Notes: generated from the sequence alone by a model not told the origin. A DNA stretch of 64,000 nucleotides from Naganishia liquefaciens (GCA_013423385.1 BLZA01000017.1:1178001-1242000); one strand, 5' to 3'; counted from the stretch's first letter, positions 33,745 through 46,070 are shown. Made by a program: numbers and translations.

Positions 33745-36485
33745 CTACGGTTCCTGTATATCAGTGTCCGCCTCCAGCGCTCGGTAAAATGTCTCCTTTT
33801 GCCCACGAGAGTAGTAGAGCGTCGGAATCGTCTTTTTCACCACGTCTTCGGTCACGGCTGCGTATCGAATAGTCTGCGCGGGAGGACGATTGAGGTTCCG
33901 AGATCACAGTGACAAAAGCTAAAACTTACGGAACCGGGTATTTCGTACATGGCATCTAGAAGCAATTCTTCGAGCGTGCTGCGCAGATGACGCGCACTAC
34001 CGCCCCGCTTGGAAGCTTCTTCTGCAACGGCATATAACGCCTTTTCCGAGAATTGCAGCTCGCAGCCGTATCGCGCAAACAGTTTACGGTATTGCTTCAC
34101 GAGTGCATTCTGTGGCTCGACGAGGATGCGCACGAGATCCGAGAGTGACAGAGGGTGGAGTGGAGCCAGGATAGGCAGACGGCCGACAAATCTTTCGACG
34201 GAGAATGTGAGTGGCGTCCTGCAACGGCGAAAAAGTCGAGACTTACTCTGGAATAAAGCCATACTCGACCAAGTCCGCCGTCGATAGCCCTTTAAGCCGA
34301 TCCTTCTTCATCCGGGTTACACTTTCCTCTTGAGAAGTCTCGGCGACTTCATCCTCTGTCTCTGATTCGCGCCGAGGCTGTGGCAGAGTAGCTCCAAAGC
34401 CGATTGACTATCGCAGCATATCAGGCTTGCTGAGCATCACTTTGTGACTGTAACTCACCCCTTTACCTGTCCTTCTACCAATAATTTTTTCCAGGCCAAC
34501 AAAAGAGCCGGAAAGGATGAAGAGGATGTTTGACCTGTTATTAGCCAGCCAAGTCGATTAGCTACTTGGCTGAAAATCACGGCGGATGGCGACTTGCGTG
34601 TCCACGTTGAATGTCTCTCCCTTGGGGTCTGCGAATCTCGTGTTTCAGTAAAGGAATCGATACAAGTCGGCGGAACATACTGGACCCGCCGCTCCCGCCA
34701 CCGTGCAATGGCAGACCCTCCCTAACACCCTTTTTGGCTCCGTATCCGGTCTCATGCTGACTGGTGCCCAAGCTTCCTCCAAAGCCGCGTTGCGTCGGTG
34801 TCTCGCGAAATGGGTCGCCGAGCCTGCCAGGAGAGGGCGGTGGCGTTGAATAGATTGATCCCGGCTTGGCTTGTAGTGTCACGGTAGTGCCCTCCAAAAG
34901 CTTCAGCAGTGCTGGGCAAAGCGTTCAGTATCTCGCTGCGCTTTCGAAGCAGGGTCTGTCACACCTTGCTGAACACCTTCGCCTCCAACATCTCTCCCTC
35001 CCCATCCTCCGTCTCCACCTCCTCCTCTTCTCGCCAACTTGTCACACTCATCTATATGTATGATTCCGATCCTAGGTAGAGTTTTCAGTTTTGGCAGACA
35101 GCGCTTTATAATTCGCAACAAAACTTACTCTGCTCTCGCAACATCGTGGTCGGCCGCTCGCAACAACCGCATCACGCAGTTCTCCACATCATCTCCGACG
35201 TCTGCGTCGATGACATGCGTCAATTCCGCGCCACTAGTCGATGATGTCCGACTCACATCCTGCCTGTGTAAAGCTCGTGGCATCGCTCGAGGCGAATGGC
35301 ACATCCAGTATCCGAGCCAGCGTCTTGGCCAGTAGGGTCTTGCCGCTTCCAGTCGGACCGCTTTTGTAAGGACATCGAGGATGTGAGTCGATATGCCTCG
35401 TGTCGAGGAAAACACTCACATCATCAACACGTTGCTCTTTTCAATAACGACATCGTCCATGCAAGCAATGTTTGCTTCTTCATATGCCACTTGCTCGGCA
35501 TCATTTGCCTTGACAGCGGAGAAATCCATCTCCTCTCTCGAAACGCCTTTACTGCCATTCGAACCAGCAGAAGCCAAAGATTTCGAGTTCTTGGATGCCC
35601 GCTTGGAGCCGGTCGGTGGCGAGTTGGTCGCCCGGATATCCGCGAAGGGTTCCGTCTCTGTATCCGTTGTCGAGGTCGCTTCATGCGGACCTACCCGTCC
35701 AGCAGCGAGAGAGCCACGTGTGAGCCGACCGAGGAGTGTAGAAGATTTACTCGAAGACGTCAATGATGATTGCTCTTGTAACTGCCGTGGACTCGGCGGA
35801 AATGCCTTGTCGTAGAATCCTGGTTGCGCTAATGACCGGCGAAAATGAGCCTTTGCATACGGCAGGAAACGTTGGAGGGCTTACTGCTCCATTCTTCTGG
35901 GCTGTGAATGAGGGTGGGATCCGCACGTCTCTCTCTCTCGTACTGCTCCACATCGATAAAGTTATCCTCGACCTCTTTTCTCGTGGATGCTTCTTTCTCA
36001 CTGCCGCTCTCGGTCCGCCGCTTCCGTGGTTTTGGGACAGTCGTCGCCGTGGCTACCGTTGATCCGTTGAACTGCAGGCCGGTGTCATCATTCTCCCACT
36101 CTGCTGACGTCGATTCGGCGGTGGCGCTCGTGTCTTCTTCGGGCGAAGGATGGAGGAGCGTAGTGACACGATGATAATGATTAAAGACCGCGACCGACAG
36201 AATCTTCTTGGCTCGTTCTTGGCCGATGATGTGTTCGTCGAGATGTTGCGCGAGCTGTACAGAGCGACACGATTAGTTCCGAACACAACGAAGCAAAGAC
36301 AGGGAAGCAAGTCTCACATCTCTCGGACTCTTGAGCCATATCGGATCCGCCGATGCAGCCTGTAACGCTCCGCTCGAATGGAATCCAGCACAATTGAAGC
36401 TGGGTTCCGGGAAAGGGCTTTGACCAGGGCGTGTCGCCAGTCCTACCAGGCGAGCCCGAGACACTGTTGACATTCGCTTGAGCAT
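33745..36485 (-). CDS. MCX1: Mitochondrial ClpX-type AAA+ unfoldase
   Basis: Matrix unfoldase; in yeast Mcx1 activates the heme-synthesis enzyme Hem1. Start ATG 36485 with a basic, Arg-rich presequence ([19 protein letters not shown]), then [29 protein letters not shown] after intron 1. There is no N-terminal zinc-binding domain, as in other fungal forms. Walker A is [18 protein letters not shown], the pore loop SFTQAGYVGDDVE, and Walker [10 protein letters not shown], followed by a Gly-rich insert and [17 protein letters not shown] long Pro/Gly-rich insertion precedes the segment ETFNVDTQ. Then come [15 protein letters not shown] and the C-domain helices [24 protein letters not shown]. Ends TDIQEP-stop at 33745. 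About nine short introns. The inserts around the Walker B region are larger than in bacterial ClpX. Confidence 0.92.
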
Positions 36486-36959
36486 GATTCAGCCGGCGTG
36501 CGATGGAGTCGTCAGAGGGAACGGGTTCTCAACGCTTGTTCCGGCTGTCGCCGCTGGCACAATCCCCCGACTATTCCCTGAGCGCTGTGCAACGACGATG
36601 TGGCTGAAACTTTGGATGCAAGATGCCGATGGTTGCCGTTGAGGAATGGTGCGATGCTGAGTGATGGGGATTATATGGGCAACTCGTTTCTGTACGACGG
36701 ATCAATCATGCAGGCATACTTCTGACTCATCACCCGGCGGCCACGTGAGACACGGAGCCCGCTCGCTCGGACTGAGGCGCGCGCTAGCTAGATGGATGGC
36801 CCGCTTTCGACGGCGACGGTGGGCTGGGGGACTGGACGGGTATGAGATGTCGTGCAGTGGTCCTCTCGAACACGAGAACAACTACACACGCCCTCGAACC
36901 ATAGGCAGAATACCGAATTATATGACATGTGCTATCCCCTTCTATCGAGTTGTGTTCCA
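36486..36959. other. Intergenic between ClpX start and second MFS stop
   Basis: 474 bp; no coding region or repeat recognised. Confidence 0.55.
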
Positions 36960-39479
36960 CTACGCCTTGCCATTCTTCTCCTCAGCGTCCGCCACCTTGG
37001 ATCCAGTGCCAAACTTGCTCCGTTCCCTGATCCGGCCTCCAATACGGTAGAATACAAACGGTAACGGTAACATGCAAGTCACCAAGCCCGCCAGAAGAGC
37101 CGACGCGCCAAACGTGCCCAAGCGGGAAAACATTTGTCGAGCGAATAGCGGGAAACCTGTGTGGGCGCAAGATGATGGCTTAGATTCTCGTGACGGACCG
37201 GGAGCAGACGGTTCACTTGCCTGCGGCGAGGCTTGATCTCATCATCGAGTTCGATGCCATGGCACTGGCAGCTACCTAGACGAGAGAAAGAGCGTCAAAA
37301 CTGGTTCGAAGCCAATCGGGTTTGGGTGCTCACAGGTCTATACGCATCGACGAGATACGTGAAGACGGCACTATAGCATATCATCAGTCTCCGTGACAAG
37401 TCTTCCAGACAAACCTTGCACACACCTAAATGTCCAGACGATCCCCATGCCGAACGGAACGGACCCCAAAATCGGGGCGATCCAGTGCGTATTCGTCGCT
37501 GTCGCGGCAAAGATCCAAAGACCAATCGGGGTCGCTGAAGCCCGTATCAAAAGTCAGTGATGCTGTCCTTGCCAACGCCAAGGCGACTCACCGATAGCAC
37601 CGGCCATTCCCATGAGTAGCCTTGACTCCGGAGGAGCCACTCCGCCGTGTTTGGCGCTTTCCTTTTTGTAGACTCTGATGAACAGCCTTGCGTTAGTCGC
37701 AAGCCGACCTTGCAGGTATCAGGACGACATACCTAGACCATAAGGGTGCACACGCAGAGGCGATGACTTGACCCAGTCCGATGCCGAGGAAAGACAATCC
37801 TGACTCTTGTTGATTGCTGCAACCAGAAATGGGGGTATCACGTTCAGCGACTGGAGCGATTCGCGGAACTTGGGCGTTACGCACAAACCGTGTTCTCCCA
37901 TGAACGTGATTGGGAAAGCGTTGAAGAACAGATACAGAATGCCAAGCAAAGTAGCAGTCCACAAATTCAATAATACAGCCATAGGTTGAGTGCCAAGAAT
38001 GACTAGAGAGCAGGCGGTTGGCGTCAGGATGGAATCACAACGCAACGCAGACAGCCCGACTCACTGAAAGGCGTCTTGACGCTCTTTGACAGCGTCTGCA
38101 CAAAGCTTCTATCGCTCCTTTCGACTGGGGCGTATAGATCTTGGTTCCCGGTCGTCGCTCTTAAGCTACCGTAAAAGGTCAATACGTGTCCATATGCCCT
38201 ACAAGCCACTCCGCTTACTGTTTTGCTTTAATTTTCAACACCTGGGGTTTGTACGTCTCAGGTGCAAAGAAATATATGAGGCCTAATTCGACTCCTGACC
38301 ACTAGATGCAAATGCTCAGAGCGATGTGGAATGACGGCAGGGGGATGACTTGCAGCAATCAAAAGGTAAAATGTCCAGCGCCACGTTGTATTTTGATTGA
38401 TAAAGCCTGAAATGCAGGGGCCTTCACGATTGGCGAGGTGATCAGACATTGATCAAGCGATAAATCGTCGTGTACGCACCCAAAACCGGACCCAGGAAAG
38501 GACTGGTGCTGTAAATCGCCATCGGTCTTGAAAAGGCGATTCCTCTAGAATCAGCACCAGTGATTGAAAGTTGTCACGCCACACTCACGTTCCCAGCTTG
38601 TCATTCTCAAACAGATCCGCCACTGTGCCTCCCGCGACGGAAAGGAAAGCGCTGCCGGCGAAACCGCAGAGGAAACGGAAAATCAGGTGGACCGCTGGGC
38701 CAGAGGAGTCGATAAAAGGCTGGTGCTGAATTTCCCTGGCCACAGAGACTTACGTGCATTGTTTGCGAAGGCGACCGGTATCGTAAAGACTATAGTGAGA
38801 CTTCGTCAATCCCCCGGTGAAGAATATTGGTCTGTAAGAACTTACGCAAGAATGCCACATAACTCCACAGGTATACTGCTCTCCGTCCTACAAATTCGGA
38901 AACGGGACCAAGGAGAAGCGGGCCGATACCGAGGCCCATGACGAAGAGCGAGACGGTCAAGATCGCCACTTCGTTCGAGATGCCGAATGAATCCTCGATA
39001 CCGGCGTACGTTGAGGAGGCCATGGAAGAGGCGCAAGTCCTGAGGACGTTTGTGATTAGTGATATCCATGGCGATGCCCATAGCACTTACACGCAGATCG
39101 CCCCCGAGCTGACGGTCATCACACTCATCCATTTCCGCCACACTGGTTGGCGTAACGGATCGTACGGGTCATCATCTCCATCGAACCCAACTTCATTCGG
39201 ATTCTTGCCCTCCTGTTCCGTTATTCTGACGCCTTCCTTGCCCGCTAGGGTCGTATCGTCCGACGCTTCCTTGCCATCCGCAGGTTTTGCCTCGGCATTC
39301 TCGAGGGAGCCGCCTCGACCCTGCTGTGCTCTTGCGTCCGCTGCATCCTGCATCTGCCACTCGAAATTTTCTGCTGAAGCTTTCGGATCTTTAACAGTAT
39401 CTACGGCTCTACGTGATGGTGATGGCGAAACGGATCTGGATGGGCTGTATAGTGTTGGAGACGTCGATCGAGCGACCAT
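36960..39479 (-). CDS. MFS transporter, DHA1 type, copy 2
   Basis: Full-length paralog of the transporter at 28275-30701, on the opposite strand. Start ATG 39479 (MVARSTSPTLYSPSRS), a long acidic/Ser-rich N-tail, then NPNEVGFDGDDDPYDPLRQ before TM1. Matching segments: CASSMASSTYAGIEDSF, VSLFVMGLGIGPLLLGPVSEFVGRRAVYLW, ISGFINQNTTWRWTFYLLI, TTGNQDLYAPVERSDRSF, LLGILYLFFNAFPITFMGEHG, LSFLGIGLGQVIAS, KHGGVAPPESRLLMGMAGAI, FTYLVDAYRP and PLPFVFYRIGGRIREGSKF. It ends just after the last intron with a Lys-rich tail at TAG 36960. Introns fall at the same places as in copy 1, so the two arose by duplication of a spliced gene. A repeat shared with the GH106 promoter lies about 660 bp upstream. Confidence 0.87.
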
Positions 39480-40142
39480 GGCAGTGAATGCGTAACTCCT
39501 GATGACCAGCCCTGTCTATGGCAATTTGGCACGCGCTATCTCGAACGTTTGTGACTAGAATGGTGGTATGTCGATTCCAGTTGTCCACTTTACTATTACA
39601 CCGAGCTGATCATGGGTATACCTGTTCCGACAATCTCTATACGTCGCTTCCCAATTCCATGTGCCCAAAGGTTCAGCCCCACCCAGATCGCTCGTCAAGC
39701 AGACTATTTTATGCCGGCCTCCACCTCTTCCGTTCGGCCCGGATTCGGCTCTGGCGGCGGCGATAGCTGCGGCGATCAGCTGGCACACTTTGACAACAAC
39801 TCGGCCGCGCAGCGCTCTATGTTTGAGGGAGGTCCCAGAATCTACCAGGATCGCAAGTATCCACGGGCATGTCTGCTCGACCGGGCACGAGATGATTCTG
39901 ATGGATGCCATGGACACAGGAAGTGATATGCTTCAGACTTGGCGACTGACGGCGAGGAGCGCGTTCACAATCTGTATTAGGGGCAACAGTCTGCCAACGT
40001 TCAAGCTAGCGATCTATAGCAAACCACCTGGCATGGTCAATGATCTTAACGCTATCCCACGCAAGAGGTGTATTACCAATGTCACGGGAAGAGCCAGAAG
40101 ATCCAGTTCGTCATCGCTGTACGACCAGGCAGGATCGATTGT

Positions 40143-40242
40143 GATGGAAAGAAGTCAGTAGCGGCTGCAGGTAAAAGGGCTCGACATATTTTTGTCAGAC
40201 TAGGCTGAGGCGCAAAACAGTGGTATGGAGAACGACAAATCG
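40143..40242 (+). repeat. Dispersed repeat R2, copy A
   Basis: Similar to 45176-45290 in the same orientation. Shared blocks are GATGGAAAGAAGTCAG (B copy: GATGGAAAGGAGTCAG), CTGCAG, and a 38-bp tail starting CTGAGGCGCAA and ending CAAATCG. The core spacing differs by about 15 bp. It lies upstream of the second MFS transporter. Confidence 0.6.
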
Positions 40243-41005
40243 ACTGATGAATAAGGGTGCGATTGTGAACTGGAGAGGCGAAGATCAGGCGTATGGATGT
40301 TTTCACGGATGAACCGGGTCCTGAATTACGCGTGAGCTGCCAGATAGACCGAGTTATGTACGATACGACGAGTGTTGCGCTCGACTATGGAGAAATGCTG
40401 TAGAAGATCCAGCCGTCGGCGATCATTACATCGCCTGTGACTTCTGGCCCAGGAGAGAACAACGACAAGATAAATGTCTGGTCTCTACCTCGGTGACACT
40501 TTTACCTACATTGCTTTCTCTTCTTCCTTGTTCGTGTAGTGCAGTGACTGGGACAATATTTTCGAGAAGTGATATCTTGAAATGCATAGTGAACCAGGGC
40601 CGAGGCCGCCTCCATATTTGAGGGGAAATAGCAGAATCCGAATACAGTCCGACCATGAGTCTGAATAGAGGCATCGACACCTAGTCGATCGCATCTCAGT
40701 TTGGGTTGCTGCACAGCAGCGAATGTTTTTTCCACTCGTTGTAAGTGTGTTCCCAGCTTGTGCACTTCCGGACGGCGAATAGGGAAAATCCATTCACACG
40801 CTCATTGTGTCCTGCGCGGATACTGTGCTTTCGGGCATCATCTGCAAAGCCTTTGCTTTTGTGTCACTCGTGACTGAACACATCGAGAACAGCAATGTAC
40901 AAGCGCACCAACGGAATGCTGCTTCCTGATAATGGTGCATGTACGGCCTCTATTTGTAGCAGCTTGCGCCACTTTCTTCATCTTTGGCATTGGGGCATCA
41001 CAACG

Positions 41006-41100
41006 GGCTGGGTTACCATGTCCGCTCGTATGAGGCGGTTGATCGCCCTAGGCTGCGGTTGTATCATCATCCATAATAGTGTATTCATAGTCTTTCTCAA
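41006..41100 (-). repeat. Short dispersed repeat R1, copy 2
   Basis: Reverse-strand partner of 30858-30953. It begins about 65 bp beyond the GH106 stop codon, on the same strand as that gene. Confidence 0.65.
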
Positions 41101-41164
41101 TGGGGGAATGAGCAATACCTTATCTCCGGCTATACCATCAAAGGGAGGCACGAGCCGTGCCGCT

Positions 41165-44100
41165 TCAATGTCGACTATAAATAATCACTCGTACATCCCC
41201 CCGAAGCTGAACGTGCGGCGAAAAAGCGACGGGTTAGGATCAATACTCCTCAAGTCTAGAATTACGGCGATCTTACCCCGTGCTGCTCAGCAGCTCTATT
41301 CTTGAACAATTGAGGGTATACCTTCCTCATCCTGTTTGTCAAGGTGGTTGCAATCTTGAGTTCCAGTACTAAAGACATTCAAAGGCTTATTAGCTATCTA
41401 GGCTTACAAGTGCGCATTACGTGCCGGAATACGTACCATTCTTCCCCTCTTTCACGCAAGACGTGAGATCCAGGCGACCTGAAAGTCTGTCGGATCCGGG
41501 CACGGTTGAACCGTTTAGAAACCATTGGTGTGCGTCAGTGATAGGCTCAAACTCCACGACTACCTTATTGGGCAGCCCGCCCTGACTCGACTCCTGGATT
41601 AACGGGCATTCGAAGGTCGTACGGTATACGGCGGTACCCGACACATTCTGAAGGCCTTGTACGTCCTGCCAACCTGGGAGTCTTGCCTCTAGCTCGAACT
41701 TCTTTGAGTGTAGCTGAACATCTGAAGACCGGGTGGATCCCTTTGGTGGCGGTTCCCAGCTTTGTACATGGATTTGCCAAGATTCGATCAAGATTTCGCT
41801 GACAATGGACGTATGACAGGAAGCCGTTTTCGCATCGCTCCGAGCTCCCGAAGACTTGACCAGGCTATGATCAAAAGTTAGAATATAGATCGACTAAGCC
41901 GCAGATCGACTAACCGGACAATCGTGGAAGCCTTGGCAGGAAGAGAAATAGGTACTTTCGAATACAATCCGTAGGCGACATCTTCCTCGGATATCGGTTG
42001 AGCCTGTTCCCACAATGATAAGAATGCCGTAGAGGTATATCCAGAGACGTTGAAGGTCAAGATGCTCTCAACGGGAGTATCCGCCGTATTATGAATATAG
42101 TAGTACCGAGCGGTTCCGTCCTCACGACAAGCCGAAAGTAAAGGACTTCGGGTATTTGTACAAAGGATCGACGGTCTGGTTCGCGAGTCGAAGCGTCAAT
42201 CTCAATATACATGTTTTCGGTTGACATACGTACTCGATGCCGAGATTCCCCAGCGCGCTGGCCACGTCATCAAGGGAGTCAACTTTGATGGCCTGGTTCT
42301 GCTCCAATATAGTCTGCACCAGTTTTTGTATTGCGGAGTCGTCGGCGTCTAGACCCGCAGAGCATACCGGAGTCTTTGCAACAAAGATGATTGGCAACCC
42401 CTGCCTGGAGAGATCCAGAATTCTTCGCAGAGTGACTTGCGGAATGGATTTCACCTCATTCAGGATAAGAGCCTTTTCTTGGGCGTCAGCCCGAAGTCGC
42501 TTCCCGCCGTGTTCGAGAAGACAAACCTTGTAGCCAGGCCCATCTGCCCAGAGTTTACCGTTTCTCACCACAGCATCCTCTCTCGCGAGCAGACCATCTG
42601 AAGGGAACCCGTAGGTGTACCCCGCTTCTGTCAAGGCAGTACTTTCGAGTCCGCCTTTGACACCTTCTACTGCACTATGGTAAATTGCGAGGTCTACGAT
42701 TGCTCGACCCTGTTGCATGACTTGCTGAACATTTTGCAGATATCTTGTATAGCCTCTCGAGACTAATCGGCGATCCCTCGGCTTAGCGTGCTCCACGTGA
42801 AAGCACACGAAAACTTACGATGCCATTGTGGCTGCCTCTCGCCCCATGCATCGCCAAATCCCGGAAGTCTGCCTGCAGGCATAAATGGCATGTATCCAGG
42901 CCATTCGGAATGCTCGCTATCAGGGTAAGGCATGCCATGTAAGATCACCTATCGCCAGAAGAAACGTTAGTCATCCCTTTGGAGCTGTGCGGCGTATGCG
43001 TACCTGGTTGACACCGAGCGCAAAGTCACGATTGGCCATCCTGATGATATCATGCCATCCCAGAGCGTAATGCTTATGCATATTTGCCGCTAACTACGAG
43101 CAGCTGAGCGATCAATCAAAACGTCTGAAATGGATGGAAGTCGACTGACCTCTTCCGAGAGAATTTTACTACCGCTCACATCACGGCCGGTTGCCAGAAC
43201 TCGAAAACTATCGTCGTTACCCCAGAAGCATAGAGTCTACGACCGGGAAATCGAAGCAGTCAGCGGTACGCCGATGTCTTTCCTGTGCCGAGACGTACCT
43301 CACCCTCCACGATATCAACCTTGGTAGCCGCGAGGGCCGCATCAAAGTCGATTCCATAGGGCTGATTTCTTAGAGCCAGGCCAATCTAGCGAAAAAAGTT
43401 CAGCATCGCGCCTTACTGTAGGCGACAAGTCTTCTCACAGAATTGGACCACCTTTTCAGAGGGTCAAGGCGTCTGTCGAGAAATAGATCCGAGACAGTCA
43501 GCGCAAAGTCATACCTCACCCGCTCCTGTAGAGTTCGCGCACTCCGAATTGCTCTCGGCAGCTTAAATGTCTTGAATGGCGGAGCGAATGGATGATGTTT
43601 TGGCTCGTCCAAAATTAAGGGCAAGTATGGAGTCAATGCGTATCCTCGTCGGTCTTCGAATTCTCGTAAGAGTGCTGGAGTCCAGTATTGTGTTTGGGAT
43701 AATTCTAGGGAGTCTGAGGGGAAGAGATATCAGCATAATAGGCAGAATTACTAGCCGCTGGTGGCGGGTCGCCTCACCCTCAAAGAGGCTCGACATTGAT
43801 TGCTTAAAGGAGAGCATCAACTCGTCATCCAGGATATATTTCTTGTAGTACGCCTTGAGCGCAAAGAGAGTCAGCGCTTGCGCTTTACCTTTGGCTTTCT
43901 GTCTGACTTACAGCCAGCACGTTGACACCGTCTTCTGAAAGATGATCGACAACATGGGCAAGATCTTGCGTATACGTATCGGCATTCTGTTCGAAGTGGG
44001 ATTTTGACTGTGGTCGTAAGGGTGTCAACTTCTGCTTGATTCGCAGGGCCATTCGGGATGTCACCTGCAATGTCCCGCGATAGTATACCGCCAACAGTAC

Positions 44101-44939
44101 CCAATTTCGCCGGATTCCAGATAAGAGAGGGAGCGGGAAATCTACCTGATCTTTGGCCTGTGACGTGATATCGAGGACGGCTTGGCCAAACGTATCGTCG
44201 TCTGCTGCAATGATCATTGAACCGTTGTCCTTCACTGTCAATCCATCAAAGTCTGTAGTGACTCGCACAGCATACGCAGCAATGAGGTTCAACTTTGCCA
44301 TTTGGTCTGCAGGATTCGCTGGCGTGCGTCCTGCCTCTTGCCACATAGGAACTGGCAAATCTGCAAGCGGCAATACCTCGCCCGGTGCATAAGTTTGGGA
44401 GATCCCATAGACGAGTTCTTTCGCGGATCCAGCGGCGTCGGCTGAGAGGCCGGGGACCATAGCGGGGAATGCTGGGCCGATAGTGAGATCCGCAGAGAGG
44501 GATAATCTGCACACCGCAGCCACGATCAGTGTTGAAGCACTTATTACGAGGCTCGTTTGTCAAGAATACCTACCGCTTGCATTCAGACCAGATGTATTTG
44601 ATCATCCGCTTCGACTTTCCATCTCGGTCACCCCACTTGTCTACATTCTGCAACCCCGGCTTGTCGCCGCCATTGCCAAGGAACGCTACTTCGACTCCTC
44701 CAAAGCCCGCTTCCTTTAAACTCTCGAGTTGACGCGTAAGTGTTTTGTACGTAATGCGTGTGCCGGGAAGCCACCATCTGCGGATGACATGTAAGCTATC
44801 TCTCGCCCCGGTATAGACAGGTCAAGGGGTCATACCGGATTCTGCAGAAGCGAGATCAGCAGACGGAAACCTGAGTCTGTCATACGGCGTACCTTGGTTT
44901 CGCGGAACCCGTATGGTCGGCACGGCCCATATCTTGCAT
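41165..44939 (-). CDS. GH106-type alpha-L-rhamnosidase
   Basis: Glycoside hydrolase that removes terminal L-rhamnose from plant polysaccharides or glycosides. Start ATG 44939 (MQDMGRADHTGSAKP), joined by the first intron to RWWLPGTRITYKTLTRQLE and KEAGFGGVEVAFLGN, the usual GH106 opening. Then LSLSADLTIGPAFPAMVPG, LPLADLPVPMW, the segment around KAYYKKYILDDELM, RRGYALTPYLPLIL, RYDFALTVSDLFLDRRLDP, VNQVILHGMPYPDSEHSEWPGY, GFGDAWGERQPQWHR, RYLQNVQQVMQQGRAIVDLAIYH, GFPSDGLL, a C-terminal beta domain with HQWFLNGSTVPGSDRLSGRLDLT, and a last exon LRGDVRVIIYSRH ending at TGA 41165. At least ten introns. No clear secretion signal on this start, so it may be intracellular or an upstream exon may be missing. 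Family assignment is by pattern; related unclassified hydrolases are possible. Confidence 0.75.
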
Positions 44940-46070
44940 CTTGTGGGGCAAGCTGAGTTGTCATGAAAGACATCGCGGTGCATGTCGTGTGTATTGTTCG
45001 AGGCTGAGGACATTTGTATGGGCCACAATCAACTGAACGCCCCTAGAAGATGATGAGCCCCGCTTTCTAGGAGTTGCGGGGTAACGATAATGCGAGGGCA
45101 CGTGACTGGTTGGATGCGGGTCCATCCGGGCAGCATGTCGGGAACTGGCCAGGTCCATCCGACACTATTCGTCGCGATGGAAAGGAGTCAGCTCCCTGCA
45201 GCGCGTTTGCTACACATGATGCGGCTCCTCCATCGCTTCCCCAGGTTGGAATCTGAGGCGCAAGACAGTGGCTTGGCGAGCGCCAAATCGCAAAGTTGTC
45301 GAAAGGAGTTCCAGACCTAATTCGTTTCGACCGGAACAATGCAAGGCCCGATATGAACACTGTGAAATGGGGTCAAGTAGTGTATCGCGCGTCAGTTACC
45401 TCGGCCGGCAATAGAAAGACGAACAGCAGCCAGCCTAGGGAGTAGTCTGTTCTGTGGTGGAAGTTGTTTGTTTCGACAATTTTGCAGTGATGTACAATAA
45501 TTGGACCACCACATCTCGCTGATGAACCTCAAATCAAAGTAAAACCCAGAATGTAGGATATGCTAGTAACGCTCCCGATGGAGGAAATGAAGTTGAGTGG
45601 CTCATTAGGTTGGAATCAAAGACACGACAGCAACGGATGGGTGTCAGACTTCTTATGCATTGTCAGGCATCCTGAGGGCGCGGTTGTTGCTTCGAGTTAT
45701 AAGTTTGGCCTGTACTTCCTATTATACCGAGTCTGATATTTCGCGGGCGATGAAGGTTGGTTAATGTGGAGATCAGGAACCTTTATTATGCATGAGAAGG
45801 GGATGGCGAAGAAGCCGCCCGGACGCGTCGCGGAAGCAAAAAGATAGCATTCACATGATGAGCGAGAATTCATTTCAGTCGGCGGATGATCGTTCCTCCT
45901 GGTCGATTGAGGTTGAGGTTCAGAATCTCAGCCCTCCTACAATACTGACTGACGGGGAGAGGTGCAAGCTCCAGCTTCATCCGCTTTAGGGACAGCGGCG
46001 AGGAGAACAGTCGGTCGGTCAGATGCCCTGAAACGACGACAACTGAAACATCTGCAACGCTCGTTCCGTC
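44940..46070. other. Intergenic between GH106 start and ATR start
   Basis: About 1.1 kb. Contains repeat R2 copy B about 240 bp upstream of the GH106 ATG; otherwise nothing recognised. Confidence 0.5.
45176..45290 (+). repeat. Dispersed repeat R2, copy B
   Basis: Direct, diverged copy of 40143-40242, upstream of the GH106 gene in the same orientation relative to transcription as copy A is to the second MFS gene. Confidence 0.6.

Larger units (their letters stand above)
39480..41164. other. Intergenic with two dispersed repeats
   Basis: About 1.7 kb upstream of the second MFS gene. Holds repeat R2 copy A (40143-40242) and R1 copy 2 (41006-41100). The ORFs here overlap the repeats and show no domains. 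Confidence 0.55.

Noticed and set aside
40895-41305. 136-codon plus-strand ORF
   Set aside because: It overlaps the 3' end of the GH106 gene and a repeat on the other strand; its only similarity in the window is to the opposite strand of the other repeat copy.
44773-44900. A 6-nt micro-exon (AATCCG) in the first GH106 intron
   Set aside because: Direct joining of the flanking exons keeps the frame and gives the conserved RWWLPG start, so the micro-exon is not needed.
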